From assembly GCF_003002915.1 (NCBI RefSeq), contig NZ_PVTG01000011.1, positions 1 through 64,000 on the forward strand: a stretch of DNA of 64,000 bases. Reading direction: 5' to 3'. Origin of the DNA: Geodermatophilus tzadiensis. Lineage in GTDB: Bacteria > Actinomycetota > Actinomycetes > Mycobacteriales > Geodermatophilaceae. Positions 25,289 to 34,191 of the stretch are shown in pieces. The notes beneath the pieces were generated by a model. It was not told the DNA's origin, ran no database searches, and saw nothing but the letters and a program-made list of their open reading frames with translations. Every line of letters starts with the position of its first letter. The first letter of the stretch is position 1. Made by a program: the position numbers and the translations under genes.

Positions 25289-25681
25289 TCAGGCGAAGAA
25301 CTCGTCGACCGTCGCCTGCTCGGTGTGCGCCGCCCGGAACTCGGCGGCCCGGCCGTCCTCGAAGCGGAGGAGGTGGGCGGCCAGCACGTCGAGGTGCCGG
25401 TCGCCGCGGTGGGCGGACATGTGGACCAGGGCGACGCCGTGGGTGTCGTCGGCGAAGACCCGCTGCACGTCGATCCGGAAGCTGCCCCCGGTGTCCGCCA
25501 TGATCCGGCCGAACAACTCGAACACCGCGGACGGGCCGGTGTAGGTCCCGGAGAGCCGGTTGCGGCCGGGCTCGTGCCACCGGATGTCCGGCGTCCAGAG
25601 CTCGGTGAGGCGGTCGAGGTCGCCCTTCCCGAAGGCCTCGTAGGCCTCGTGCAGCCGGGTGACGTTGGGGTGGTCGGACAC
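25289..25681 (-). CDS. NTF2/SnoaL-like protein
   Basis: A 130-residue protein with the SnoaL/NTF2 cone fold pattern: LHEAYEAFGKGDLDRLTELWTPDIRWHEPG at residues 9-38, then YTGPSAVFELFGRIM and a C-terminal beta part with VALVHMSAHRGDRHLDVLA. Such proteins are often small isomerases, hydrolases or ligand-binding proteins. The start is GTG 25679-25681, with GGAGGA about 8 bases upstream; longer starts are less likely. It converges on eutC but shows no functional link. Confidence 0.78.
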   Translation of the reverse strand: MSDHPNVTRLHEAYEAFGKGDLDRLTELWTPDIRWHEPGRNRLSGTYTGPSAVFELFGRIMADTGGSFRIDVQRVFADDTHGVALVHMSAHRGDRHLDVLAAHLLRFEDGRAAEFRAAHTEQATVDEFFA

Positions 25682-25799
25682 GTGCACTTCCTCCCGAGAC
25701 GGCCCCCGTGGACGGTGAGGCCAGTGTCGATCCCGTCGCCCCTGCGCGGGAAGCGAATTACCGGGGTCCCGGTCTCCCGCCACGCGTCCCTACGACAGC

Positions 25800-25837
25800 A
25801 CGGAGGGGAGGGAGCGCGCGGCGTCCCTCCCCTCCGT
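25800..25837 (-). terminator. Terminator-like hairpin after tctCBA
   Basis: Perfect 14-bp inverted repeat ACGGAGGGGAGGGA (25800-25813) / TCCCTCCCCTCCGT (25824-25837) with a 10-base loop. It lies 13 bases past the tctA stop on the minus strand. Confidence 0.75.
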
Positions 25838-25849
25838 GGGTCCGTGGTG

Positions 25850-27514
25850 TCAGGACCCGGGCGGCGGGTCCCCCGGTGCCCGGTCGCGGCGCTCGCCGGC
25901 GGGACGCTCGCCGGCCCGGCCCCCGTCCACGTGCCGCTCGCCGACGTGCCGCTCGACGGCGACCGCCGTCGTCGCCCCGTGGTGGGCGTGCGCCTCCTCG
26001 AGCTCGTGCACCGCCTCGTCGAGCACCGGCACGTGTGCCTTCCGCGGCAGCACCCGCCGGACGATCGGGAACAGCAGGACCAGCGCGATGATCACGTAGA
26101 CCACGACCGACATCGGGTCGATGAGCCCGCCGAGGTCGCCGTTGCTGATCTGCAGCGCCTGCCGCAGCTCCGCCTCGGCGTAGGGGCCGAGGATCACGCC
26201 GATGATCGCCGGCAGCAGCGGCAGGCCGTAGCGCCGCATCATCATGCCCAGCGCCCCGATGACCAGCAGCAGGAACAGGTCGAAGGTGTTGGCGTTGGCC
26301 GCGTAGGCACCGAGGCTGGCGAAGAAGAGGATGCCCGCGTACAGGTAGCTGCGCGGGATCCGCAGCAGCCGGGCCCACACCGGGGCCAGCGGCAGGTTGA
26401 GCACCAGCAGCGCCGCGTTGCCGATGAACAGGCTGGCGATCAGACCCCACACGAGCTCGGGCTCGCTGTCGAACAGCTGCGGCCCGGGCTCGATGCCGTA
26501 GCTCTGGATGGCCGCGAGCATGACCGCGGCGGTCGCCGTCGTCGGGATGCCCAGGGTCAGCAGCGGGACCAGGCCGCCGGCGGCCGAGGCGTTGTTCGTC
26601 GCCTCCGGCCCGGCGACGCCCTCGATCGCGCCCCTGCCGAACTCCTCGGGGTGCTTGGACAGCCGCTTCTCGGTGACGTAGGAGAGGAACGTCGGGATCT
26701 CCGCGCCACCGGCCGGGACCGCGCCGAACGGGAACCCGATCGCCGTCCCCCGCAGCCACGGCTTCCACGACCGGCTCCAGTCCGACCGGCTCATCCGGGG
26801 GCTGCCGACGGGGATGACGTCGACCGGCCGCCGCCGCAGGTGCGCGGCGGTCCACAGCGCCTCGCCGACGGCGAACAGGCCGATCGCGACGACGACGACG
26901 TCGATCCCGTCGGCCAGCTCCGGGACACCGAAGGTCAGCCGCTGCTGGCCGGAGGTGGCGTCGATGCCGATCAGCCCGATGGTCAGGCCCAGCCCCAGCG
27001 AGGCCAGGCCGCGGATCCGCGAGCTGCCGAGCACCGAGGTGACGGCGATGAAGGCCAGCGCCATGACGGCGAACATGTCGGCGGGGGAGACCTCGATCGC
27101 GAGGTCGGCGACGGTCGGGGCCAGCAGGGCCAGCAGCAGCGTGGCGATGGTGCCGGCGACGAACGAGCCGATCGCCGCCGTCGCCAGTGCCTGCGCCGCC
27201 CGCCCGGCCCGGGCCATCTTGTTGCCCTCGACGGCGGTGACCACCGAGGCGCTCTCCCCGGGGGTGTTGAGCAGGATCGACGTCGTCGACCCGCCGTACA
27301 TGCCGCCGTAGTAGATGCCGGCGAACATGATCAGCGCGGTGGTGACGTCGAGGCCGCGGGTCAGCGGCAGGAGCAGGGCCACCGCCATGGCCGGGCCGAT
27401 GCCGGGCAGCACGCCGATGGCGGTGCCCAGCAGCACCCCGAGCAGGGCGAACGCCAGGTTCGTCGGGGTCAGCGCGGTGCCGAAGCCCTCGACGAGGGAG
27501 CCGAACGCGTCCAT
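25850..27514 (-). CDS. tctA: Tripartite tricarboxylate transporter, large permease TctA
   Basis: A 554-residue permease with about 12 helices. Family motifs include [20 protein letters not shown] at the start, [21 protein letters not shown], and the mirrored second-half signature [21 protein letters not shown] plus [20 protein letters not shown]. With TctB and the binding protein TctC it imports a carboxylate such as citrate using an ion gradient. The C-terminus carries a long hydrophilic His/Glu-rich tail (from about 495) that is unusual for the family. The start is ATG 27512-27514, one base from the tctB stop. Confidence 0.93.
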   Translation of the reverse strand: MDAFGSLVEGFGTALTPTNLAFALLGVLLGTAIGVLPGIGPAMAVALLLPLTRGLDVTTALIMFAGIYYGGMYGGSTTSILLNTPGESASVVTAVEGNKMARAGRAAQALATAAIGSFVAGTIATLLLALLAPTVADLAIEVSPADMFAVMALAFIAVTSVLGSSRIRGLASLGLGLTIGLIGIDATSGQQRLTFGVPELADGIDVVVVAIGLFAVGEALWTAAHLRRRPVDVIPVGSPRMSRSDWSRSWKPWLRGTAIGFPFGAVPAGGAEIPTFLSYVTEKRLSKHPEEFGRGAIEGVAGPEATNNASAAGGLVPLLTLGIPTTATAAVMLAAIQSYGIEPGPQLFDSEPELVWGLIASLFIGNAALLVLNLPLAPVWARLLRIPRSYLYAGILFFASLGAYAANANTFDLFLLLVIGALGMMMRRYGLPLLPAIIGVILGPYAEAELRQALQISNGDLGGLIDPMSVVVYVIIALVLLFPIVRRVLPRKAHVPVLDEAVHELEEAHAHHGATTAVAVERHVGERHVDGGRAGERPAGERRDRAPGDPPPGS

Positions 27515-28033
27515 CTACAGGATCCCCCTCAGGATCCCCGGGGGCAGCACGGTGCCGAGCCCCAGGGCGAACAGGTAGAAGGAGCCGATCGACAGCGCGA
27601 AGGCGATGACCGCGTCGCGCACGTAGTGGCGGCTGCCGAGGGCGAAGGCCGATCCCCAGAAGAGGATCGCGCCGGAGAACACCCAGCCGAGCGACTCGAT
27701 GAGCAGGGCGTTGGCGGCGAACGACGCCGCGAGCAGGAGGATGGTCCGCCAGTCGCTGCCCGCGCCGAGCTCGACGTCCTCGCCGGACTCGGGCTCGCCG
27801 CGGCCGCCACGGGCGACGTCGACGGCGAGGAAGGCCGCGACCACGACCAGCAGGCCGCCGACGACGACGGGCACGGCAGCCGGGCCGACCGGCCCCCGGC
27901 TGATCCGGCTCTCCGGCAGCAGCAGCGCCGAGACGACCACGAGGACGCCGATCGCCCCCAGGAACAGGGCCACCCCGTACTCGGAGCGGCCCTGCTCCTG
28001 TCCCTGGGCGGGGCCGTCCTGGGCGGAGGTCAC
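27515..28033 (-). CDS. tctB: Tripartite tricarboxylate transporter, small permease TctB
   Basis: A 172-residue membrane protein with about four helices (around 20-40, 50-70, 100-130 and 137-160), matching the size and topology of TctB. The start segment SEYGVALFLGAIGVLVVVSA and GPVGPAAVPVVVGGLLVVVA are typical. It starts at GTG 28031-28033, overlapping the tctC stop by 4 bases, and is followed at once by tctA. It is expected to be an essential, non-catalytic membrane subunit of the carboxylate importer. Confidence 0.85.
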   Translation of the reverse strand: MTSAQDGPAQGQEQGRSEYGVALFLGAIGVLVVVSALLLPESRISRGPVGPAAVPVVVGGLLVVVAAFLAVDVARGGRGEPESGEDVELGAGSDWRTILLLAASFAANALLIESLGWVFSGAILFWGSAFALGSRHYVRDAVIAFALSIGSFYLFALGLGTVLPPGILRGIL

Positions 28034-29034
28034 GCCAGCCCCAGCTGACCCAGCACGGACTGGACCCGCTGGCTCTCCTCGTCGAGGAAGGAGGAGAACT
28101 CGTCGCCGGTGGCGAAGGCGTCGGTCCAGCCGTTGTCCTCGAGGGCCTGCTGCCAGGCCTCGCTGCCGTGCATCTCGGTCATCGCGTCGACGAAGCGCTG
28201 CGTGTCCTCCTCGGAGATGCCGGGGGCGGCCACGACACCCCGCCAGTTGGTGAAGGTCAGGTCGACGCCGGTCTCGGTCAGGGTCGGCGCGTCGACGCCC
28301 TCGACCGGCTCCTCGCTGGTGACCGCGAGGATGCGGACGTCGCCGCCGGCCGCGGACTCGGCCACCTCGCCGACACCGGTCGCGGCGAAGGCCACGTCGC
28401 CGCCGAGGATGCCGGCCAGCAGCTCGCCGCCGCCGTCGTAGGGCACGTAGTTGACCGTGGTCGGGTCGACCTCGACCTCCTGCGCCAGCAGCATCGGCGT
28501 CAGGTGGTCGGGGCCGCCGGGGTTGGACGCACCGCCGACCGGGGTGCCGCCCGGGTCGGCCTTCCACGCCTCGACCAGCGCGTCGAGGTCCTGGTAGGGC
28601 GAGTCGGCCGGGACGACGATCGCCTCGGCCTCCTCGACCAGCCGGGCGATCGGCGTGGTCTCGTCGAGGGTGGCCTCGGACTGGTTGCTGAACTGGGCGC
28701 CGACGACGCCGAGGCCCATCTGCATGAGCATCTCGGCGTTGCCCTCCTCGTTGACGAGGCGCTGCAGGCCGACCGTGCCGCCGGCGCCCTCGACGTTGAA
28801 CACCTCGGTGCCCGACGCGAGGCCCTCGTCGTCGAGGACCTGCGCCCAGGCGCGGGCGGTGGTGTCGTAGCCGCTGCCGGGCGAGTTCGGCACCAGGACC
28901 CGCAGGCCGCTGAGCGCCTCGTCGCTGCCGCCGCCGGAGGCCGAGCCGCCCTCCGCCGTCGTGCCGCAGCCGGTGAGCACGAGGCCGGCGGCCACGGTGC
29001 CGACGGCGATCCTCCGCAGGTGGGCGTTGCGCAT
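28030..29034 (-). CDS. tctC: Tripartite tricarboxylate transporter, binding protein TctC
   Basis: A 334-residue secreted lipoprotein (lipobox LTGC, Cys at about residue 23). The mature domain has TctC features: LRVLVPNSPGSGYDTTARAW, NVEGAGGTVGLQRLV, PVGGASNPGGPDHLTPMLL and VNYVPYDGGGELLAGILGG, which line the carboxylate-binding cleft. It is the first gene of tctCBA and is divergent from a CitA-type sensor kinase, the usual arrangement for induction of this transporter by its substrate. Confidence 0.93.
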   Translation of the reverse strand: MRNAHLRRIAVGTVAAGLVLTGCGTTAEGGSASGGGSDEALSGLRVLVPNSPGSGYDTTARAWAQVLDDEGLASGTEVFNVEGAGGTVGLQRLVNEEGNAEMLMQMGLGVVGAQFSNQSEATLDETTPIARLVEEAEAIVVPADSPYQDLDALVEAWKADPGGTPVGGASNPGGPDHLTPMLLAQEVEVDPTTVNYVPYDGGGELLAGILGGDVAFAATGVGEVAESAAGGDVRILAVTSEEPVEGVDAPTLTETGVDLTFTNWRGVVAAPGISEEDTQRFVDAMTEMHGSEAWQQALEDNGWTDAFATGDEFSSFLDEESQRVQSVLGQLGLA

Positions 29035-29209
29035 GCGTTCCTCCAGGTGTGGGGGCGGCTCCCGTGCCGCGTCGGAGGAAGGCTGGCAACCGGCCGGTGG
29101 GGTGTCACCGTTGCGGACGCATTGCGCCTTGCGGTCCTTGTGTTCACGGTCACAGGACGACGGTGGCGTGGTGCACTGTCAGGCGTTCCCCTAGCCCCGG
29201 GAGGCGCGC

Positions 29210-30793
29210 GTGCTCCGGCGACTGTCGCTGGCCGGCCAGCTGCTGGCGCTGCAGGTGGTGATCATCCTGCTGGTGCTGGTCGGCGTGGCCGCCGTCTCGG
29301 TCGCCCAGACCATCCAGCGGGCCGAGGACTCGGAGGGCCGCCGGGCGCTGTCGGTGGCCGAGACGCTGGCCAACTCCGTCTCGTTGCGCTCCGCGATGGA
29401 CGAGGACCTGGTCCGCTACGTCCGGATCGCCGCGGAGAGCGCGCGCACCGTCTCGGACTCCGCGTCGGTGGTCGTGGCCGACGCCGGCGGCACCGTCCTC
29501 GCCAGCGCCGACCCCGCCGAGCTCGGGAGGACGTTCCCGCTGGGCGACAGCACGGTGCTCGCCGGCCGCGCCTGGGTGGGGGAGCGGTCCGACGAGCGCG
29601 GGCGGTACGCCGTCGCGATGGCGCCGGTGCTCACCGGCCGCGACCAGCTCGGCTTCGTTGCGGTGGAGCGCCGCTACCCCGGCGTCCTCGACGGCCTGGC
29701 CGAGGCCGCCCCGAACCTGCTCACCTACCTCGGCGTGGCCAGCGTGCTGGGCCTCGGCGGCTCGCTGCTGGTGGCCCGCCGGGTCAAGCGCCAGACCCTC
29801 GGCCTCGAGCCGGCCGAGATCACCGGCCTGGTCGAGCACCAGCGGGCGATGCTGCACGGCATCCGCGAGGGCGTCGTCGGGCTGGACCTGCACGGCCGGG
29901 TCACGCTGGTCAACGACGAGGCGATCCGGTTGCTCGGCATCCCCGGCGACGCGGTGGGCCGCGACCTCGCCGAGCTGGGCGTGGGGGAGGAGCTGCGCGA
30001 GGCGCTGCTGTGCGGCGAGGAGGAGCGCGACCGCGCGGTGGCCACCGCCGGCCGCGTCGTCGTGGTCAACCGGCTGCCGATCAGCAGCCGCGGCCGCACC
30101 CTCGGCTCGGTGACCACGCTGCGCGACCGCACCGAGCTGCTGGAGCTGCGCCGGGAGCTGCAGCTGACCCGGCACGTCACCGACACGCTGCGCGCCCAGG
30201 CGCACGAGTTCAGCAACCGGCTGCACACGATCGCCGGGCTGATCGAGCTGGGCCAGGCCGAGGAGGCCGTGCGCTTCGTGCACCGGGTCAGCGCCGGCCG
30301 ATCGCGGCTGGGTGCCGAGGTGACCGGTGCGGTGCAGGACCCCGCCATCGCCGCGCTGCTCATCGCCAAGGCCAGCCAGGCCGCCGAGCTGGGGGTGGAC
30401 CTGCGCTTCGCGCCGGACTCCGCGCTCCCGCCGCTCGGGGACGAGCTGTCCACCGACGTCGCCACCGTCGTGGGCAACCTGGTCGACAACGCGCTCGACG
30501 CCGCGGCCGCCGCCCCCGAGCGGTGGGTGGAGGTCTCCCTCGGCCTGGTCGACGGCGAGGTCGACGTCGTCGTCCGCGACTCCGGTGCCGGCGTGCCACC
30601 GGGCCTGGAGCGCGAGGTGTTCCGCAAGGGCGTGACCACCAAGGACCCGGCGGGCGGCGGGGAGCGCGGCATCGGGCTGTCGCTGGTGCACCTGGTCTGC
30701 ACCCGACGCGGCGGCGAGGTGGTGGCCTCCTCCGACGGCGGTTCGGTGTTCACCGCCCGCCTGCCGGCCGACCCGGAGCTGGTGGGCGCGTGA
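29210..30793 (+). CDS. CitA/DcuS-type sensor histidine kinase
   Basis: A 527-residue membrane sensor. Helix 1 (about 11-32) and helix 2 (about 170-188) flank an extracytoplasmic PAS-like domain (about 35-165) with SVVVADAGGTVLASADP and FVAVERRYPGVLDGLAE, as in carboxylate-sensing CitA/DcuS. A cytoplasmic PAS follows (about 205-310). The phosphoacceptor is His 332 in RAQAHEFSNRLHT. ATPase motifs include VVGNLVDNALDAA, DSGAGVP and GERGIGLSLVH. It starts at GTG 29210, opposite tctC, and overlaps the response regulator gene by 4 bases. Confidence 0.9.
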   Translation: MLRRLSLAGQLLALQVVIILLVLVGVAAVSVAQTIQRAEDSEGRRALSVAETLANSVSLRSAMDEDLVRYVRIAAESARTVSDSASVVVADAGGTVLASADPAELGRTFPLGDSTVLAGRAWVGERSDERGRYAVAMAPVLTGRDQLGFVAVERRYPGVLDGLAEAAPNLLTYLGVASVLGLGGSLLVARRVKRQTLGLEPAEITGLVEHQRAMLHGIREGVVGLDLHGRVTLVNDEAIRLLGIPGDAVGRDLAELGVGEELREALLCGEEERDRAVATAGRVVVVNRLPISSRGRTLGSVTTLRDRTELLELRRELQLTRHVTDTLRAQAHEFSNRLHTIAGLIELGQAEEAVRFVHRVSAGRSRLGAEVTGAVQDPAIAALLIAKASQAAELGVDLRFAPDSALPPLGDELSTDVATVVGNLVDNALDAAAAAPERWVEVSLGLVDGEVDVVVRDSGAGVPPGLEREVFRKGVTTKDPAGGGERGIGLSLVHLVCTRRGGEVVASSDGGSVFTARLPADPELVGA

Positions 30794-31491
30794 TCCGGGT
30801 CCTCATCGTCGACGACGACTTCATGGTCGCCCGCGTGCACGCCGGCTTCGTGGCGGCGGCCGACGGCTACGAGGTGGCCGGCACCGCCGCGACCGGCGCG
30901 GCGGCGCTCGCGGAGGTCGAGCGGCTGCGGCCGGACCTGGTGCTGCTCGACGTCTACCTGCCCGACATGACCGGGCTGGAGGTGCTGCAGCGGCTGCGGG
31001 CCTCCGGCTCGGCGGTCGACGTCGTCGTCATCAGCGCGGCGCGCGACGTCGAGAGCATCCGCAGCGCGCTGCACGGCGGCGTCCTGCACTACCTGGTCAA
31101 GCCCTTCGACCGGTCCACGCTGGAGCGCTGGCTGGCCGACTACCGGACCCTGTCCGCCGAGCTCCGTCGCGGCACCGAGCTGGCCCAGGACGACGTCGAC
31201 CGGGTGTTCGGCCGGCCCGGCGGCACGGCCGCCCCGCGGCCGGTGAGCACGCCCAAGGGCATCAGCCCGGAGACCCTGGAGCTGGTCCGGCAGGCGCTGG
31301 CCGAGGCCGGCCCGCAGGGTCTGTCGGCGACCGAGGCGAGCGAGCGGACGGGGCTGGCCCGGGTCAGCGCGCGCCGCTACCTCGAGCAGCTGGTGGCCCA
31401 GCAGGAGGCCGACGTCCGGCAGCGCTACGGCACGGCGGGCCGTCCCGAGCGGCGCTTCAGCGTGCGGTCGGGACGGCCGGTGCCCCGCTGA
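30790..31491 (+). CDS. CitB/DcuR-type response regulator
   Basis: A 233-residue regulator. The receiver domain (1-120) has acidic pocket DDD (8-10), phosphoacceptor Asp 54 (LLDVYLPD) and Lys 104 (YLVKPF). The C-terminal domain (about 150-225) carries the CitB-family winged helix: GLSATEASERTGLARVSARRYLEQLV. It starts at GTG 30790 overlapping the kinase stop. Activation of the divergent tctCBA operon in response to an external carboxylate is the expected role, by analogy with CitAB and DcuSR. Confidence 0.9.
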   Translation: MIRVLIVDDDFMVARVHAGFVAAADGYEVAGTAATGAAALAEVERLRPDLVLLDVYLPDMTGLEVLQRLRASGSAVDVVVISAARDVESIRSALHGGVLHYLVKPFDRSTLERWLADYRTLSAELRRGTELAQDDVDRVFGRPGGTAAPRPVSTPKGISPETLELVRQALAEAGPQGLSATEASERTGLARVSARRYLEQLVAQQEADVRQRYGTAGRPERRFSVRSGRPVPR

Positions 31492-31572
31492 CCGGCTCCG
31501 ACCACAACGACCGATAGCTCCACTAGGGCCGCAAGCGTGACCCCGGCCACGCGTGGGCGCAGGCTGCCGCCC

Positions 31573-31968
31573 ATGACCGTCGTCGTTGGTTACGTCCCGA
31601 CCCCCGAGGGTGAGGCCGCCCTCACCGCGGCCGTCGCCGAGGCCGAGCGCCGCGGGGAGCCGCTGCACGTGGTCAACACCTCCCGCGGGGACAGCCTGGT
31701 CGACCGACGCTTCGCCGGCGAGGAGGACCTGCGGGCCGTCCGCGAGCGGCTCGACGCGACGGGCGTGCGGTACGAGCTCGAGCAGCAGGTGCGCGGCCGC
31801 GAGGCCGCCGAGGAGGTGGTCGACGCCGCCGAGCGCCTGTCGGCCAGCCTCCTGGTCATCGGCCTGCGCCGTCGCACGCCCACCGGGAAGCTGATCACCG
31901 GCAGCTCCGCGCAGCGCATCCTGCTCGACGCCCCGTGCCCCGTCCTGGCGGTCAAGGCCGCCTACTAG
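31573..31968 (+). CDS. Universal stress protein (UspA family)
   Basis: A 131-residue single Usp domain: MTVVVGYVPTPEGEAALTAAV at the start, the nucleotide-loop region SLLVIGLRRRTPTGKLITGSSAQRIL near the end, and CPVLAVKAAY as the last strand. The G-x2-G-x9-G-S pattern that binds ATP is partly visible (GKLITGSSAQ). Function within stress tolerance is not defined. It lies just downstream of the two-component genes, and its TAG stop overlaps the start of repeat copy C. Confidence 0.85.
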   Translation: MTVVVGYVPTPEGEAALTAAVAEAERRGEPLHVVNTSRGDSLVDRRFAGEEDLRAVRERLDATGVRYELEQQVRGREAAEEVVDAAERLSASLLVIGLRRRTPTGKLITGSSAQRILLDAPCPVLAVKAAY

Positions 31969-32052
31969 GAGGACCCCCTCGCCCCCGGCCCGCCTGCAGG
32001 GTCCCGCCCCGAGCGCCGGCGAGGGGTGGGGGGCCAGGCGGGTCCTTCCTCA
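31966..32052 (+). repeat. Dispersed palindromic repeat, copy C (longest copy)
   Basis: An 87-bp segment filling the gap between converging UspA and GntR genes and overlapping both stops. The arms TAGGAGGACCCCC and GGCGGGTCCTTCCTCA are inverted, with core CTGCAGGGTCCCGCCCCGAG. It may also act as a bidirectional terminator. Confidence 0.7.
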
Positions 32053-32745
32053 GCCCAGCAGGTCGACGTCCTCGCCGGGGTTCCCGGCCAGGTTGCGGAA
32101 GATCGTCTCCAGGCTCCTCCGCAGGTGCTCGGTGAGGGCGGCGGCGGCGCCGTCGGCGTCCCCGGCGAGCAGCGCGTCGCAGACCGCCAGGTGCTCGCCG
32201 ACGGACACCTCGACCCGCTGCGGGTCCAGGTGCGAGAGGTTGCGCAGCCGGGCGGTGTGCGGCCGCAGCTCGGCGATGGTGCGCCGCAGGTGCTCGTTGC
32301 GGGTCGCGCGGACCACCGCCCAGTCGAAGCGGTCGGCGAGCTCGTAGAACGACCGGGACCGCGCCGTCGACGGCGCCCGGTCCAGCGTGCCCGCGAACGC
32401 GTCGCGCATCGCGGCGAACTCCCGGTGCAGACCGGGATCGGCGCCCGCCGCCTCGGTGGCCTGCCGGACGGCGGCCGGTTCGAGCAGCGTGCGGAACTCG
32501 AAGAGGTCGCGGACGCTGCGGGCCGAGACCCGCGAGACGCGGGCGCCCTGGCGTGGCACCAGGTCGACGAGGCCCTCGGCGGCCAGCCGGCGCAGCGCCT
32601 CGCGGACCGGGGTCCGCGAGGCGCCGGTGCGCTCGACCAGCCACAGCTCCGACAGGGACGCCCCCGGTGCCAGCTCGCCCAGCTCGATCTCCTCCTTGAG
32701 CCGGGCGTGGACCTGGTCGGCCTTGCTGGGGGCCAGGTCGGTCAC
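32050..32745 (-). CDS. GntR/FCD family regulator (cassette 1)
   Basis: A 231-residue regulator. Residues 5-75 form a GntR winged helix (IELGELAPGASLSELWLVER, TGASRTPVREALRRLAAEGL), and residues 85-220 the all-helical FCD domain with a likely metal/ligand pocket (LEFRTLLEP-like FEFRTLLEPAAVR, His residues in HREFAAMRD and HLAVCDALL). It starts at GTG 32743-32745, overlapping the dehydrogenase stop by 4 bases. Operator-like TGTATACA motifs lie upstream of the dehydrogenase gene. FCD regulators usually bind an organic acid. Confidence 0.85.
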   Translation of the reverse strand: MTDLAPSKADQVHARLKEEIELGELAPGASLSELWLVERTGASRTPVREALRRLAAEGLVDLVPRQGARVSRVSARSVRDLFEFRTLLEPAAVRQATEAAGADPGLHREFAAMRDAFAGTLDRAPSTARSRSFYELADRFDWAVVRATRNEHLRRTIAELRPHTARLRNLSHLDPQRVEVSVGEHLAVCDALLAGDADGAAAALTEHLRRSLETIFRNLAGNPGEDVDLLG

Positions 32746-33803
32746 CGCGCACCCTCGGCGTCGAAGGACACGCCCGTCTCGGTGCCCAGCCGACGCAGGT
32801 CGGCCAGTGACCCGGTCGCCAGCTGCACCCCGCCGGCGGCCAGGTTCGCCGCCTCGGCCCGGTCCTCGACCTCCCCGGGGGAGAACACCTCGTCGAACCC
32901 CTGCGCCAGTGGCACGTCCTTCACCTCGTCGATCAGTCGCCGGACCCGGGCGTCGTAGTCCGCCCGGTCGCCGAGCGCCGACGGGTCGATCGTCAGGAAC
33001 AGGTGCCCGGCGCGGCTGCGCGCCTCCGGCTCGTACGGCCCGTGCACCTCGGTGCCCACGCCGCTGCCGGTGAGCGCGCCGGAGAGGACGTCCATCAGGA
33101 ACGTGATCGCGTAGCCCTTGTGCCCGGCCATGGGCAGGACGACGCCGAGCAGGCCCTCGGCGGGATCGGTGGTCGGGGTGCCGTCGGCGGTGAGCGCCCA
33201 GCCGTCCGGGATCGGCTCGCCGCGCTGCCGGGCCAGGTGGATCTTGCCGCGGGCCACCGCGGTGTTCGCGATGTCGACGGCGACCACCCGGCCGTCCGGC
33301 GCCGGTGCCGCGATCGACCAGGGATTGGTGCCCAGCCGCTTCTCCCGCCCACCCCAGGGGGCCATGGCCGGACTGGCGTTGGTGGTGAGGACGGCGACGA
33401 CGCCGTCGTGCGCGGCGCGGCGGGTGAACCACATCGCCGTCCCGAAGTGGTTGGAGTCCCGGACGGCCACCGCGCCGATGCCGTGGGTCCGGGCCCGCTC
33501 GACGGCCAGCACACGGGCCCGCTCGGTGAGGACCTGGCCGATCCCGTCGCGGCCGTCGAGCAGCACCAGCGGGCCGGTGTCGACCAGCACCACGGGGGCG
33601 GTGACCGCCGTCATCGCGCCGCTGCGCAGCCGGGCGGCGTACCAGGGCAGCCGCAGCACGCCGTGCGACGCGTGCCCCCACAGGTCGGCCTGGACCAGGC
33701 TGTCGGCCACGAGCGCGGCGTCCGCGGCCGGCACGCCGAGGCTCTCGAGGACCCGGCCGCCGAAGGTCCGGAGCACGTCCGGTGCGTACCGCTCCTCGGT
33801 CAT
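32742..33803 (-). CDS. Malate/L-lactate dehydrogenase family protein (Ldh2/MDH2 type)
   Basis: A 353-residue NAD(P)-dependent 2-oxoacid reductase of the LDH2/MDG2 family, which is unrelated to classical malate dehydrogenase. Motifs are DLWGHASHGVLRLPWY (catalytic His and substrate Arg), VRDSNHFGTAMWFTR, VLTTNASPAMAPWGG, LGTNPWSIAAP and LPMAGHKGYAITFLMDVL. It probably oxidises a 2-hydroxyacid such as malate, lactate or a related sugar acid. It starts at ATG 33801-33803, divergent from an ABM monooxygenase, and is coupled to the GntR gene by a 4-base overlap. Confidence 0.88.
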   Translation of the reverse strand: MTEERYAPDVLRTFGGRVLESLGVPAADAALVADSLVQADLWGHASHGVLRLPWYAARLRSGAMTAVTAPVVLVDTGPLVLLDGRDGIGQVLTERARVLAVERARTHGIGAVAVRDSNHFGTAMWFTRRAAHDGVVAVLTTNASPAMAPWGGREKRLGTNPWSIAAPAPDGRVVAVDIANTAVARGKIHLARQRGEPIPDGWALTADGTPTTDPAEGLLGVVLPMAGHKGYAITFLMDVLSGALTGSGVGTEVHGPYEPEARSRAGHLFLTIDPSALGDRADYDARVRRLIDEVKDVPLAQGFDEVFSPGEVEDRAEAANLAAGGVQLATGSLADLRRLGTETGVSFDAEGAR

Positions 33804-33833
33804 CGTGGTCCTCTTCCCCTCGTCCGGTGGTGC

Positions 33834-33855
33834 CTGTATACAGGATTGCATACAC
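33834..33855. promoter_or_regulatory. Candidate GntR/FCD operator pair
   Basis: The perfect palindrome CTGTATACAG (33834-33843) is followed 2 bases later by TTGCATACAC (33846-33855), a one-base variant of the same TTGTATACA-type FCD site. They lie in the 76-bp gap between the divergent dehydrogenase and monooxygenase genes, near the likely promoters of both. Confidence 0.55.
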
Positions 33856-33879
33856 ATCCGGACGACGGGAGGACGGGCG

Positions 33880-34191
33880 ATGTACAGCCTGCTGGTGCAG
33901 ATGGAGGTCCGGCCCGGTCGGCGCGAGGAGTTCCTCGCGGGCATGGCGGCCAACGCCGAGTCCTCGGTGCGGGACGAGCCGGGCTGCCTGCGGTTCGACG
34001 TCTGCTCCGTGGACGGCGACGAGGACCGCTTCCTCCTCTACGAGCTCTACACCGACGCCGAGGCGTTCGCCGCGCACAAGGCGTCGCCGCACTTCGCGCG
34101 GTGGCGCACCGTCGCCGAGCAGGTCGTCGCGCACCAGGTCAACACCCCCAGGTCGCTGCTGGTCACCCACACCGCCGAGGAGTCCGCGTGA
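33880..34191 (+). CDS. ABM domain monooxygenase (putative quinol monooxygenase), cassette 1
   Basis: A 103-residue single-domain protein of the ABM (antibiotic biosynthesis monooxygenase) fold: MYSLLVQMEVRPGRREEFLAGM, DEPGCLRFDVCSV, FLLYELYTDAEAFAAHKASPHF. The pattern matches YgiN-like quinol monooxygenases, which act without cofactor. GGGAGGACGGGC precedes the ATG at 33880. It overlaps the cupin gene by 4 bases. A close paralog occurs at 37714 next to the second GntR gene, so the two cassettes are related. Confidence 0.8.
   Translation: MYSLLVQMEVRPGRREEFLAGMAANAESSVRDEPGCLRFDVCSVDGDEDRFLLYELYTDAEAFAAHKASPHFARWRTVAEQVVAHQVNTPRSLLVTHTAEESA

Noticed and set aside
24581..28048. A plus-strand frame of over 1100 residues
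   Set aside because: Composition is Arg/Gln/His-rich and domain-free; it is the complement of eutC (out of frame) and tctA/tctB.
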